Below are positions 17,423 through 30,377 of a DNA stretch of 64,000 nucleotides, piece after piece. The notes beneath the pieces are model-generated. The model worked only from the letters and a program-made list of their open reading frames with translations. It was not told the origin of the DNA and did not search any database. Position numbers and translations under genes: made by a program. The stretch spans positions 496,001-560,000 of the forward strand of contig NZ_FQWS01000002.1 of NCBI RefSeq assembly GCF_900129745.1. Direction: 5' to 3'. This DNA is from Winogradskyella jejuensis. GTDB lineage: Bacteria; Bacteroidota; Bacteroidia; Flavobacteriales; Flavobacteriaceae. How positions within the stretch are numbered: the stretch's first letter is position 1; each line of letters opens with the position of its first letter.

Positions 17423-18172
17423 CTAATCTTTGACTTCTTCCTCAGCCATTTCTACAATAATGATAAATTCTTGCGCGTACTGCGTAAAATCATCAAGCAG
17501 AATTAAACGTTGATTATAGTCTAATTTACTTTCAAGTATAGATTTACTTTCTAAAAACTCGTAAAACAGCGACTGATATTGTTCTGGAACTTTTAAATCT
17601 TCAGTCAACATTTTTTTAGTGAAGAAATTATTGGTTTCAAAAAGGAGCTTGTATTGATTGTAAGTTATGGTGTTTGGTGTAGGTTTCTTTTTCTTTTTAA
17701 ATAGCTTACCAATAAGCTTGGCCACTTGTATAAAATCTAAACCATATTTTGGAGCAGCAGTGTACTTTTGAGGTTCTTTCTTTTTGTCTAGCGCAATAAT
17801 TTGTTTCATATTGGCATTAAAAGCGGCTTCACCAAAAAGTTTTGCTTTGGGTTTGTCTTTTATGTTTACAGGGTCGAGCTCATTGATTATTTTTTGAAGC
17901 TCAAAAACATAGGTACCTTCAAAATAATCGGCTTTAACTATCGTGAAAATAGGCTTATAAAAAATAGATTGAAAAGATAGAGTGTCACTCACTTTAGCTT
18001 TGAGCGTAAATTCGCCTTGGTCATTAGTAGTCGTTAAAATCTTTTGTGTGATGTTTAAAACCTTCACGCCTTTAACTCGAGATTCCGCATCGTAAACAAT
18101 ACCGTTTACTTCTTGGCTCCATAGTGAAATAGAAAAACTAAAGAATAGAAATAGAAGTAGATTTTTAAACAT
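17423..18172 (-). CDS. Exported CarboxypepD_reg-like domain protein
   Basis: I use the Met at 18172, giving 249 residues and a clean signal peptide ending FSISLWSQ-EVNG; the ATG at 18223 adds 17 polar residues. A carboxypeptidase-regulatory-like domain covers about 20-95 (VNGIVYDAESRVKGVKVLN, TTNDQGEFTLKAKVSDTLSFQS). The rest is Lys-rich and helical, with KKKKKP near the middle. It has the same architecture as the protein at 2705-3508 and is likely its paralogue. No catalytic motif is seen. It begins a minus-strand group with the thioesterase and cyclase genes upstream. Confidence 0.82.
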   Translation of the reverse strand: MFKNLLLFLFFSFSISLWSQEVNGIVYDAESRVKGVKVLNITQKILTTTNDQGEFTLKAKVSDTLSFQSIFYKPIFTIVKADYFEGTYVFELQKIINELDPVNIKDKPKAKLFGEAAFNANMKQIIALDKKKEPQKYTAAPKYGLDFIQVAKLIGKLFKKKKKPTPNTITYNQYKLLFETNNFFTKKMLTEDLKVPEQYQSLFYEFLESKSILESKLDYNQRLILLDDFTQYAQEFIIIVEMAEEEVKD

Positions 18173-18256
18173 GCTTGATAGGTTAGTTGAGACGCAATTA
18201 CGCGCAATATTTTTAGGCAACATCAGTATTTTATAAAACTTTAACCTAAGATAATG

Positions 18257-18640
18257 TTAATTAAACAATTCGGCTATTTCTTGTGTAATGCGGGTAGGAC
18301 GATTACTTTTTGCGTCGATGAGACACCATTTGGTTTCTGAAGAAATAATAAGTTTTTCACCGTTATACATCTCAACTTTACGAATAGAGGAAACACCTTC
18401 GGAGGACGCTACAAAGGTTTTTATAAAAATCTTATCGTTAAGAAATGCTTGTCCCTTGTAATCGATTGTATGTTTGACTAGCACCCAGTAGTAAGTGTTT
18501 AGAATATCAGAGGATGCATTTTTTAGCCAATGGGCTTCTGCTATATTTTGAACCCATTGTACATAAGTAACATTGTTTACATGATTGAGCTGGTCTAAAT
18601 CAGATTCTGAAACTGTTATTTTTTTGGTGAATACTTGCAA
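18257..18640 (-). CDS. Acyl-CoA thioesterase, 4-hydroxybenzoyl-CoA thioesterase family
   Basis: The 127-residue hot-dog fold protein opens with a strand and the motif DLDQLNHVNNVTYVQWVQ (about 15-32), the active-site segment of the YbgC/4HBT type in which an Asp or Gln-Asn/His cluster acts on the thioester. It then has VKHTIDYKGQAFLNDKIFIKT and ISSETKWCLIDAKSNRPTRI. It hydrolyses acyl-CoA or acyl-ACP thioesters; the chain preference is unknown. The start codon is TTG (complement of 18638-18640). It lies 3 bp after the cyclase stop, so translation is probably coupled. Confidence 0.87.
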   Translation of the reverse strand: MQVFTKKITVSESDLDQLNHVNNVTYVQWVQNIAEAHWLKNASSDILNTYYWVLVKHTIDYKGQAFLNDKIFIKTFVASSEGVSSIRKVEMYNGEKLIISSETKWCLIDAKSNRPTRITQEIAELFN

Positions 18641-18643
18641 ACG

Positions 18644-19669
18644 CTATTTCTTTATAATCTTCACCTCAAACAACTTATCCCAACGCTTACCAGTGACAAA
18701 AACAGTTTGGGTTTCTGGATTGTAAGCAATACCATTAAGTACATTGTCATTAGACGAGTAATTAGATATCTGTGCTGTTAGTGGTGTAAAATCTACAACA
18801 CCTTCAGTTGCTCCATTATTAGGGTTAATAATAGCTACGCCTGTGTTTTCGTAGATGTTAGCGTAGATTTTACCTTCAATCCATTCTAATTCGTTTAGGC
18901 GGCCTATTTTTCCTTTATCGGTATAGGCTTCAATCTTATTGTCTTCTGTAAGTGTTGTTGTATTTAATGTCCAGATTTTTTCAGTACCATCAGATTTGTA
19001 TAAACTATTTCCATCGTTACACAAACCCCAACCTTCCTTACTTTGGTTGTATCTAAAAATGCCTAACTTTTCAAATGTACTCACATCGTATATAATGCCT
19101 GTATCAGCTTTCCAAGTGAGTTGGTAGATTTTATCGTTCAAAATTGTAAGACCTTCAGCAAAATAGCCATTATTTAAATCTAAGTTTTTAAGAACTTCCC
19201 CAGTTTTATAGTCCACTTTGCGCAACTTAGACTCGCCATATTGTCCTGTGCTTTCGTACAATTCACCGTTATAAAATTCCAAGCCTTGAGTATAAGATGT
19301 TGGGTCGTGCGGATAGGTATTTATAATTTCGAAGGTATAAAGCTGAGGGCGTTTGTTGCTCAGTACAATAAGATTGCTCTCCGCTACTATAGTATCATTG
19401 CCAGAAACCACAGTGGCAATTAAATCTTGCTTGCCTAGTTTTACATCTTTTAGACTTAAGCTTTCAGATACTTTTTTACCATCTAATGAGTAGGTAATAG
19501 AATTTATGGAAGCACCATCAGGGTTGTTGAGCGATAGTTTAACCGTTTCCCCTAGTTTGGCTATACTTTTTTTAGCAGACGTTTTTACAGAAAATTGTGG
19601 CTTTTCGCTAGCGCAACTCGCTAATAATAGTCCTAAGCAAGTGACAATGAAATATTTAAATCTAAACAT
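18644..19669 (-). CDS. Glutaminyl-peptide cyclotransferase (lipoprotein)
   Basis: The 341-residue protein has a lipobox with Cys19 (LLLASC-ASEK), an Ig-like N-terminal region (about 25-105) and a beta-propeller of the plant/bacterial glutaminyl cyclase family from about 110. Signature segments are YTQGLEFYNGELYESTGQYG, GYFAEGLTILNDKIYQLTWK and LNELEWIEGKIYANIY. The enzyme turns N-terminal Gln of exported proteins into pyroglutamate. That fits the many exported proteins in this window that would start with Gln after signal cleavage. It is the first gene of a minus-strand operon with the thioesterase 3 bp downstream. Confidence 0.92.
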   Translation of the reverse strand: MFRFKYFIVTCLGLLLASCASEKPQFSVKTSAKKSIAKLGETVKLSLNNPDGASINSITYSLDGKKVSESLSLKDVKLGKQDLIATVVSGNDTIVAESNLIVLSNKRPQLYTFEIINTYPHDPTSYTQGLEFYNGELYESTGQYGESKLRKVDYKTGEVLKNLDLNNGYFAEGLTILNDKIYQLTWKADTGIIYDVSTFEKLGIFRYNQSKEGWGLCNDGNSLYKSDGTEKIWTLNTTTLTEDNKIEAYTDKGKIGRLNELEWIEGKIYANIYENTGVAIINPNNGATEGVVDFTPLTAQISNYSSNDNVLNGIAYNPETQTVFVTGKRWDKLFEVKIIKK

Positions 19670-19723
19670 AAATTTTAATCAATTTTTGGCAAGATATTTA
19701 TAAAAAATAGGATTAAAAAAATA

Positions 19724-19753
19724 TTGTGAAAGTATTAAAAGGTTGTATCTTTG
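19724..19753 (+). promoter_or_regulatory. Promoter of the SRP RNA gene
   Basis: TTG at 19724-19726 and TATCTTTG at 19746-19753, spaced by 19 bp, match the Bacteroidetes consensus (TTG, 17-23 bp, TAnnTTTG) perfectly. Transcription would begin within a few bases of the RNA's 5' end. Confidence 0.8.
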
Positions 19754-19756
19754 CCG

Positions 19757-19856
19757 CCGGGCAAGTCCTACACAACCAGCTCCTGTTGAATCCTCCAGGT
19801 CGGGAACGAAGCAAAGGTAAATGGTCGTAGCGGTGTGATGTAGGTAGCTTGCCTTT
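19757..19856 (+). ncRNA. ffs: Signal recognition particle RNA, small bacterial type (4.5S-like)
   Basis: About 97 nt with the closing helix GGCAAG (19760-19765) with CTTGCC (19848-19853). The domain IV hairpin has CCAGGTC, stem TCG-GGAA-CGA with the GGAA tetraloop at 19803-19806, and GAAGCAAAGG on the descending side, the Ffh-binding asymmetric loop region. The 3' end runs into seven T residues (19854-19860), a built-in terminator. This RNA, with Ffh, delivers nascent membrane and secreted proteins to the translocon. A perfect promoter lies just upstream. Exact ends are estimates. Confidence 0.95.
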
Positions 19857-19943
19857 TTTTGTACCCTAAAGTCAAGGTTTTACAGAATGAATTATTCCTA
19901 TTTTTAGAAACTTTGTACTTTTAACTTCTAAGCTTTTTAAAAT

Positions 19944-20744
19944 ATGTCTAAAGTTGTTTTAATCACTGGCGGTTCATCAGGAATCGGAAAGTCTATTGGG
20001 GAATATCTCTTAACAAAAGAGTTTAGAGTTTATGGTACTAGCCGTAATCCAAATAGATATCCAGATAGTCAATTTCCTTTAGTGGCTTTAGATGTTACAA
20101 AGACTGAAACCATTTCTACTTGTATTGCTGAAGTTTTAGACAAAGAACATAGAATAGATATTCTTGTTAATAACGCTGGTGCGGGTATTACAGGTCCGAT
20201 GGAAGAAATCCCTGATGAAGAAATAAAACGAAATTTTGAAACCAATTTATTTGGCCCTATAAATGTGATTAAAGCGGTTTTGCCAACCATGCGTAAACAA
20301 AACTCTGGTTTGGTAATTAATATTACCTCAATTGCTGGTTATATGGGGCTGCCATACCGTGGTGTTTACAGCGCCAGTAAAGGCGCATTAGAATTGGTGA
20401 CCGAAGCTTTCCGTATGGAGCTTAAATCTTTTAATGTACACATGTGCAATTTGGCGCCAGGAGATTTTGCTACTAATATTGCTGCAGGGCGTTATCACGC
20501 GCCAGCAAAAGCAGATTCTCCTTACACAAAATATGCAGATGTTTTAAAGGATATTGATGCCGATGTAGATAATAGCAGCTCACCTATTTTGGTCGCAAAA
20601 GCTGTTTTAAATATTATAGAAACCAAAAATCCTAAGATTCATTACAAAGTAGGTGCTTTTATGCAAAAGTTCTCTATTGTTATAAAACGAATTCTTCCAG
20701 ACAAGGTTTACGAAAAACTTCTAATGAATCATTACAAGTTGTAA
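19944..20744 (+). CDS. Short-chain dehydrogenase/reductase
   Basis: The 266-residue classical SDR has the NAD(P) motif TGGSSGIG (8-15), a basic residue after the second strand (SRNP, 33-36) that favours NADPH, NNAGAG (76-81), the catalytic Ser129-region NITSIAG and Y142-x-x-x-K146 in YSASKGA. It reduces a carbonyl or oxidises an alcohol on an unknown substrate. It lies just downstream of the SRP RNA but behind its terminator. It is followed after 44 bp by a lipoprotein gene. Confidence 0.9.
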   Translation: MSKVVLITGGSSGIGKSIGEYLLTKEFRVYGTSRNPNRYPDSQFPLVALDVTKTETISTCIAEVLDKEHRIDILVNNAGAGITGPMEEIPDEEIKRNFETNLFGPINVIKAVLPTMRKQNSGLVINITSIAGYMGLPYRGVYSASKGALELVTEAFRMELKSFNVHMCNLAPGDFATNIAAGRYHAPAKADSPYTKYADVLKDIDADVDNSSSPILVAKAVLNIIETKNPKIHYKVGAFMQKFSIVIKRILPDKVYEKLLMNHYKL

Positions 20745-20788
20745 GGTTTGGTATGTTTTTTGTGATTTCAAAAAGAAAATCTTTCATC

Positions 20789-21196
20789 ATGAAATCAAAA
20801 ACAATTACACTTTTTTTAGTATCATTTTTTGCTTTATCCTCTTGTGAAGAAGCTTTAGAATGTGCCTTTGGCTTAGACCCAGAAATTAATGAGAATAGTG
20901 TTGCTCCAGCACAACTAGACCAAGAGTATTTTCAGATTATTACAGGCGAGGTAGATAACGACCCCAATGATAATGCCTATGATTATTTTTTCGAAATATA
21001 CGGTGACCTTCCGCCAGGTATAGACGTATTGTTTTTTGCAAGGCGTATAGAATTGGTAGGAAGACCTCAAGAGGTTGGTACATTTAATTTTAGAGTGTAC
21101 TTGTATGTAGAGAGTTTTGATAATGGTTTTTTCGATGCTAGCCCAACGTGTTCTGATGAAGTGAGTAAAAACTTTTCACTAGTCGTAACTGAATAA
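20789..21196 (+). CDS. Small lipoprotein with Ig-like domain, unknown function
   Basis: I place the start at the ATG at 20789 (135 residues) rather than 20753, because it gives a clean lipoprotein signal with Cys19 (FFALSSC-EEALEC). The mature part is one beta-sandwich with LPPGIDVLFFARRIELVGRP followed by QEVGTFNFRVYLYVE, resembling a putative Ig (He_PIG-type) domain in which a Gly-Pro-Pro turn precedes a gly-rich strand. Highly acidic. It could be an outer-membrane or surface lipoprotein; the function is not known. Confidence 0.78.
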   Translation: MKSKTITLFLVSFFALSSCEEALECAFGLDPEINENSVAPAQLDQEYFQIITGEVDNDPNDNAYDYFFEIYGDLPPGIDVLFFARRIELVGRPQEVGTFNFRVYLYVESFDNGFFDASPTCSDEVSKNFSLVVTE

Positions 21197-21264
21197 GTGT
21201 GATAGATTATCCCTGAAGTAAAATCTTTTACAAAAAATTGCGTTTTACCATAAAACCACTAATA

Positions 21265-21657
21265 ATGGGTAGGAAAAGGTCTAAGGGTTACTTTGTTTTC
21301 ACAATCATTTTATGTCTATTCATGTGGTCTTGTCCTTTAATGACTCCTGCACCACACGGACATGTCTACAGACCTTTAGGTAATTATGAGATTAATAACG
21401 TTCAGGTATTCTGTACGCCTAAAGTAAAAGTGTTTCATGTTTTTTATCCTGAGGATAATGAGGTAGAAGTTTGTTCAAAAGTCTTTGTGACAGATTCTTG
21501 CTCAGCTCTGCAAACTGGTGAATTCTTTGATGAATTAAAATACATGAAAAATGTGAGGATGAATGACAGAAAATTTCATCGTTTGTTTTTTAGTGATACG
21601 CTCCAAATAGCAATCAATAATTCTTTTGAAAAGCTTTTGTTTATTCCTGTTGAATAA
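21265..21657 (+). CDS. Small predicted lipoprotein, unknown function
   Basis: The ATG at 21265 gives 130 residues; the TTG at 21238 merely adds nine. A basic N-terminus (MGRKRSKG), a hydrophobic stretch and Cys in LCLFMWSC-PLMT suggest a lipoprotein. The mature part has four further Cys, including VFCTPK and VCSKVFVTDSCS, possibly two disulfides. It sits 68 bp downstream of another small lipoprotein gene on the same strand. I recognise no family. Confidence 0.65.
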   Translation: MGRKRSKGYFVFTIILCLFMWSCPLMTPAPHGHVYRPLGNYEINNVQVFCTPKVKVFHVFYPEDNEVEVCSKVFVTDSCSALQTGEFFDELKYMKNVRMNDRKFHRLFFSDTLQIAINNSFEKLLFIPVE

Positions 21658-21705
21658 TAGTTGATTTCTTTTTTCTCATTTTAAATTAAACACTATGAAT
21701 TGTTG

Positions 21706-21713
21706 TAACTTCG
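21706..21713 (+). promoter_or_regulatory. Possible -7 box upstream of the aldolase gene
   Basis: TAACTTCG differs from TAnnTTTG at one position and lies 37 bp before the ATG at 21751. No TTG sits at the ideal distance. Confidence 0.35.
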
Positions 21714-21750
21714 TGAACTATTAAAAACACAACATTCAAACTATAATTAA

Positions 21751-22404
21751 ATGAAATTTTTTATTGATACTGCCAACTTAGAGCAAATTAAAGAAGCTCA
21801 AGACATGGGTATTTTAGATGGTGTAACAACCAATCCTTCGTTAATGGCTAAAGAAGGCATCACGGGTCATGATAATATAATGAAACATTATGTAGACATC
21901 TGCAATATTGTAGATGGAGATGTTTCTGCTGAGGTGATTTCTACAGATTTTGAAGGTATGGTTCGCGAAGGTGAGGCTTTAGCTGAATTGCATGACCAAA
22001 TCGTTGTTAAACTACCTATGATTAAAGACGGCGTTAAGGCATGTAATTATTTTTCGGATAGAGGTATAAAAACTAACGTGACTTTAGTGTTTTCTCCTGG
22101 CCAGGCATTATTAGCTGCTAAAGCTGGAGCTACTTATGTTTCGCCATTTATAGGACGTTTGGATGATATTTCTACAGATGGTCTTAACCTTATTGCAGAA
22201 ATCAGACATATTTATGATAACTATGCTTTTGAAACTGAAATTTTAGCAGCTTCTGTGCGTCATACAATGCACGTTATAGATTGTGCAAAGTTAGGGGCAG
22301 ATGTTATGACAGGACCTCTAAGTTCTATCGCAGGATTATTAAAGCATCCTTTAACGGATATAGGTTTAGAAAAATTCTTAGCAGACTATAAAAAAGGAAA
22401 CTAA
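21751..22404 (+). CDS. fsa: Transaldolase-type aldolase, fructose-6-phosphate aldolase-like
   Basis: The 217-residue TIM barrel is of the small transaldolase (TalC/FSA) class: [13 protein letters not shown] start, [13 protein letters not shown] (24-36), Schiff-base Lys87 in IVVKLPM, and [20 protein letters not shown]. The residue deciding true fructose-6-phosphate aldolase from transaldolase activity (Gln versus Glu near 59-60) is Glu in SAEVIS, so it may be a transaldolase of the pentose phosphate pathway. It ends in a terminator that overlaps the end of the opposing gene. Confidence 0.9.
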   Translation: MKFFIDTANLEQIKEAQDMGILDGVTTNPSLMAKEGITGHDNIMKHYVDICNIVDGDVSAEVISTDFEGMVREGEALAELHDQIVVKLPMIKDGVKACNYFSDRGIKTNVTLVFSPGQALLAAKAGATYVSPFIGRLDDISTDGLNLIAEIRHIYDNYAFETEILAASVRHTMHVIDCAKLGADVMTGPLSSIAGLLKHPLTDIGLEKFLADYKKGN

Positions 22405-22424
22405 GGATAAAAAAATAATGACTT

Positions 22425-22459
22425 AAAGGAGTTCTATTTTAATATGAGCTCCTTTTTTT
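22425..22459 (+). terminator. Terminator of the aldolase gene, overlapping the convergent CDS
   Basis: Arms AAAGGAGTTC (22425-22434) and GAGCTCCTTT (22446-22455) pair over 10 bp with one G-U, followed by a T-tract to 22459. The right arm and T-tract lie inside the coding region of the minus-strand gene, whose stop is at 22434-22436, so its last codons double as terminator. Confidence 0.85.
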
Positions 22460-23906
22460 GTATCATATCCTTAAGTGTATTTTCAAAATCTTCATTGAAG
22501 ATGTTGACATTTGGATGAATGATATTTGCTTTACTATCAACTATAATTACTTTGTAGAGGTAACTAACAGCAAGAGTTTCTAAAGCTTCTTTAGGATTTT
22601 TAAAACGATACTCATTATCTAAGTTAAACTTGTATTGATGTATAGTTTCTTTCCAGAATTTATCTGGGTTGTCGTTAATATTTATAGACATAAAGCCCAT
22701 CTCAGGAAATAGTACTTGTAACTCTTTTACTCTGTAATGACTATTCTTGTAGTGTTTTTTCTCATTTGTAGACCAAAAATAAATCAGTGTAGGTTTTTTA
22801 ACGACATCTGCTATTGTGTATTCCTGATTTTTTGAGTCAATAACTAATAAATCTGGTAGTCCTTTTCCTGGTTTTAAATTGTTTAATGAAGAAATAAGCT
22901 TATTTAAAGATTTGATATCTTCCTCATTTGTAGTTTTTGCAGCATAAGAAGCCATAAGCTCATTAACTTCATCTTGATTTCTACTGTGATTAATAAACTC
23001 TCTTGTTTTGTATTTCAGAATATTGTTCTTAATAATTTCATCTTTCACCAAACTATCCACAAGATTTAGCTTAGACTTATTGTAGGCGAGCTGATGTCTA
23101 TTAAATTTACTATGAAAGGTATTATCATTATAATACTTAGTAGCAGCAAGGTTGTCTATATGAAAGAATAAGTAGCGATTGTAAGCAAAAATTTCGCTTA
23201 AATGCGTTGCATTGTAATCAATTTCTTTTCTGAAATCATAAAATCCATCAGGTAAATCTTTAATGTGTACGAGTTTGTTTTCACCAAAATAAGCAAAAGG
23301 ATAAATCTCCTTATCTGCATAATTACGATAATCAATGTTGGCCTGAATAACGGAACTTGCTAATTGAGATATAGGATTCTTACGCTTAAAGTTTTCAAAA
23401 TCTCTTAATTCTTTCTGATGTCTATTATTTACATAAGCTTCAAATTCTTCAGGTTCCTTTTTCTGAATGTTTTTTACGAGATTTTTAGATTTTTTATCAT
23501 TATTCAAAAACGTTTTAATGAGGTAATTGTTCTTCTTAGAACCTTCGCCAGTAAATACAAGTGATTTATCAAATTCATAAGTATTAAGACGAATCATAAC
23601 ACTGTCATTAGGCTCTAATATGACAAATTGTATTTCGCCACCGTGCCAAAATGTGTAAACAGCTGGCTCTAGATTAGAAATTTTATAACTAAACCTGTTG
23701 TTTTTATCGAGTTGTAAAGTGTCGCTAACTTGTATCCTGCGATTGTAGAGGATAACCTTATCGCCTTTAGGGTTAATGATTTCGCCTCCAAAGTAGGCTG
23801 TGTCAGCTTCACTAATAGACATATTTTTGCATGCTGTAACACTCAAAAATACTAGAGGTAACAGGGCAATTACAAATTTTATAGAATGTACTTTTTTCGT
23901 CAACAT
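22434..23906 (-). CDS. Lipoprotein with thioredoxin-like domain lacking CxxC
   Basis: Starting at 23906 (490 residues), the signal has a lipobox with Cys26 (LSVTAC-KNMS). Residues about 30-120 form a beta-sandwich typical of Bacteroidetes DUF4369-type N-terminal domains of TlpA-like proteins, followed by a helical linker. The C-terminal thioredoxin fold begins with TLIYFWSTNEKKHYKNSH where WCxxC is expected; both Cys are absent, so it cannot work as a dithiol oxidoreductase. It may serve as a binding or structural protein in the envelope. A -7-like box lies at 23913-23920, only 7 bp before the start. Confidence 0.8.
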   Translation of the reverse strand: MLTKKVHSIKFVIALLPLVFLSVTACKNMSISEADTAYFGGEIINPKGDKVILYNRRIQVSDTLQLDKNNRFSYKISNLEPAVYTFWHGGEIQFVILEPNDSVMIRLNTYEFDKSLVFTGEGSKKNNYLIKTFLNNDKKSKNLVKNIQKKEPEEFEAYVNNRHQKELRDFENFKRKNPISQLASSVIQANIDYRNYADKEIYPFAYFGENKLVHIKDLPDGFYDFRKEIDYNATHLSEIFAYNRYLFFHIDNLAATKYYNDNTFHSKFNRHQLAYNKSKLNLVDSLVKDEIIKNNILKYKTREFINHSRNQDEVNELMASYAAKTTNEEDIKSLNKLISSLNNLKPGKGLPDLLVIDSKNQEYTIADVVKKPTLIYFWSTNEKKHYKNSHYRVKELQVLFPEMGFMSININDNPDKFWKETIHQYKFNLDNEYRFKNPKEALETLAVSYLYKVIIVDSKANIIHPNVNIFNEDFENTLKDMIQKKELILK

Positions 23907-23912
23907 CAGTGA

Positions 23913-23920
23913 CAAAAATA
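23913..23920 (-). promoter_or_regulatory. Possible -7 box of the thioredoxin-like lipoprotein gene
   Basis: TATTTTTG on the minus strand is a perfect TAnnTTTG but lies so close to the ATG at 23906 that the transcript would be almost leaderless. No TTG at the ideal spacing. Confidence 0.3.
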
Positions 23921-23984
23921 TGTGTTGCATATGTTTTGTCTTGTTAATGCTGCGTTAAATGTTACTATCATTGGTTTATATTTC

Positions 23985-26223
<2,239 letters not shown>

Positions 26224-26224
26224 A

Positions 26225-26262
26225 TATTAAAGACTGCAAACTGAAAACTGTTTACTGCGACT
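26225..26262. repeat. CAGT/ACTG-rich intergenic repeat (copy 1)
   Basis: GACTGCAAACTGAAAACTG is followed by TTTACTGCGAC, a run of about seven-base ACTG-x units on the plus strand. A related run occurs at 37905-37958. It separates the DUF2007 gene from the lipoprotein gene on the same strand. Confidence 0.5.
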
Positions 26263-26267
26263 TAAAA

Positions 26268-26504
26268 TCAAGCCTCCATCTCTGCTTTAACACGATTGAC
26301 AATGTCCATAGCTTTATCAAGTTCATCATTGTTTACAAAAACTTCTTGGAATCCTTGATTCATAGATGCGTAACCCGCAAGACGCTGAGATTCGCCTTCG
26401 TCTTTAATAATTGGGATGATTCCTATAGCTTCTAATTCACTTTTTACACGAGTGACTAATATAAAATTGCCACTGTAGACTTTGGTATATTCTGTATCAC
26501 TCAT
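26268..26504 (-). CDS. DUF2007 family protein (putative signal-transducing protein)
   Basis: The 78-residue protein matches the small DUF2007 domain: TKVYSGNFILVTRVKSELEAIGI at the start (a beta strand and helix), then a central IIKDEGE and QEVFVNNDELDKAMDIVNRVKA at the end. The fold is GlnB-like. It is cytoplasmic and has no known biochemical role. It lies 45 bp upstream of the lipoprotein gene on the same strand, separated by a repeat. Confidence 0.85.
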   Translation of the reverse strand: MSDTEYTKVYSGNFILVTRVKSELEAIGIIPIIKDEGESQRLAGYASMNQGFQEVFVNNDELDKAMDIVNRVKAEMEA

Positions 26505-26575
26505 AACATCTAGATTTAAAATTAATGTACCTATAAGTTACAAAATTTTAATAAATGTTACAATAAAGATTGAGT

Positions 26576-27295
26576 TTAAGCATTAAAATATTTACTATTC
26601 CAAATAGCGTGATTAAAGTTTTTACCAGCCGCAAAGCCATAATAAATTACCATAGCTGCTACAGATTTAAAAATGAAAAAGAAAATCATACCAGCTTGTG
26701 ATGAGTTGGGTTTATTAGAAAATATACCTTCTGGAAACAATGCTGTGGCTAGTATACTTAAAATGAATACTGTAAATATAAGATTGCCAAAATTCTTGTA
26801 TGGCCACATCAATAATTTACGGAATGGGTTAAGGTCATTTCCCCATTTGTGAACCAAATAAAAATAACCGTTGCCAATTGGCGCAAACAACAATGGGTCA
26901 TCAGCATTCTCAAGCTTAAAAAGTTTAGATGGAGCTATAATTTTAAAACCTTTAAGCTCTGTATTGTGAGCTTTTTCTAAAGCTTTAATTTTTGAAATGG
27001 CTTCGTAAGGTAACTTTGCTTTAAAGTATTTTGAATCTAGAAAACGAAGTCGATAATCAATACAAATAGATTTTATCTCATTAATGTGATAAATTTTATC
27101 GGTTTCAAGTAAATCAAAATTAAAATCGTTTCCGTTTGTGTATTCTCCAGAGTTCAGAGTTTCTAAAATTCTGTCTTCTGTTTGATTGTCTTTATCTAAG
27201 ATGGATTTTACAGATTCTAAAATAGATTGTTCAGAAGTTTTCTTTTCTTTTAAGCGCTTAAGTTTTTCCTCAATGTTGGTCTTTTTCAATAACAT
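26576..27295 (-). CDS. Membrane protein of unknown function
   Basis: I use the ATG at 27295 (239 residues), since the extra N-terminal 15 residues of the ATG at 27340 do not fit a domain. The protein has a basic coiled-coil-like start (EEKLKRLKEKKTSEQSILESV), a long soluble region (about 40-160), then two hydrophobic segments (about 175-195 LIFTVFILSILATALFPEG and 208-230 MIFFFIFKSVAAMVIYYGFAAG). The membrane part near the C-terminus resembles no family I know. Upstream 265 bp up to the divergent katG hold no other gene that I can see. Confidence 0.78.
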   Translation of the reverse strand: MLLKKTNIEEKLKRLKEKKTSEQSILESVKSILDKDNQTEDRILETLNSGEYTNGNDFNFDLLETDKIYHINEIKSICIDYRLRFLDSKYFKAKLPYEAISKIKALEKAHNTELKGFKIIAPSKLFKLENADDPLLFAPIGNGYFYLVHKWGNDLNPFRKLLMWPYKNFGNLIFTVFILSILATALFPEGIFSNKPNSSQAGMIFFFIFKSVAAMVIYYGFAAGKNFNHAIWNSKYFNA

Positions 27296-29783
<2,488 letters not shown>

Positions 29784-29803
29784 TTTTAAAAATTATACAC
29801 ATA

Positions 29804-29838
29804 AAAAAGGAATGTTTCGCTATGATGCATTCCTTTTT
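29804..29838 (+). terminator. Terminator between katG and the ankyrin gene
   Basis: Arms AAAAAGGAATG (29804-29814) and CATTCCTTTTT (29828-29838) form an 11-bp stem ending in Ts. The ankyrin ATG follows 16 bp later, so some read-through or a separate promoter is needed for that gene. Confidence 0.85.
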
Positions 29839-29854
29839 ATTTAAATAATAGTAT

Positions 29855-30322
29855 ATGAACGCAACAGAATTATTCTTCGATACCATAAGAAAAGGTTTTA
29901 ATGATAGGATAGAAGTACAGATAGCGAATAATCCACAAGTAGTAAACGCAAAAGATGCTCGTGGATTTACACCACTAATATTTGCTACTTATTTTGGAAA
30001 TGAAACTGCTGCTGAAATTCTTTTAAAACATAATGCAGAAATAGATGCTAAAGATGCCTCTGGAAACACGGCTCTACTTGGTGTCTGTTTTAAAGGAAAT
30101 TTAGTTCTTGCGGAAATCTTAATTGATAAAGGCGCAAATGTTAATGCCACCAACAATACGGGAGTTACACCTCTTATTTATGCTGTAATGTATAATCATG
30201 AAGCTGTGATTAAGTTATTGTTGAAGCACAAAGCAGACAAAACTGCTAAAGATAGTTCAGGTAAAACAGCTATGGATTATGCCAGAGAGAAAGCATTGGA
30301 TTCGCTAATAAAGCTTTTGTAA
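29855..30322 (+). CDS. Ankyrin-repeat protein next to katG
   Basis: The 155-residue protein has about four ankyrin repeats: DARGFTPLIFATYFGNETAAEILL, DASGNTALLGVCFKGNLVLAEILI, NNTGVTPLIYAVMYNHEAVIKLLL and DSSGKTAMDYAREKALDSLIKLL, each about 33 residues. No signal peptide. In Pseudomonas an ankyrin protein (AnkB) beside a catalase gene is needed for full catalase activity, so a helper role for KatG here is a reasonable inference from position. A bidirectional terminator follows. Confidence 0.9.
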   Translation: MNATELFFDTIRKGFNDRIEVQIANNPQVVNAKDARGFTPLIFATYFGNETAAEILLKHNAEIDAKDASGNTALLGVCFKGNLVLAEILIDKGANVNATNNTGVTPLIYAVMYNHEAVIKLLLKHKADKTAKDSSGKTAMDYAREKALDSLIKLL

Positions 30323-30329
30323 TTAAAAT

Positions 30330-30359
30330 AAAAAACCACTTCGCCTGAAGTGGTTTTTT
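30330..30359. terminator. Bidirectional terminator between ankyrin and peroxiredoxin genes
   Basis: Arms AAAAAACCACTT (30330-30341) and AAGTGGTTTTTT (30348-30359) form a perfect 12-bp stem with A and T tracts on the two sides, suited to end both converging transcripts. Confidence 0.88.
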
Positions 30360-30377
30360 GCTTTCTAAATGTATTAT

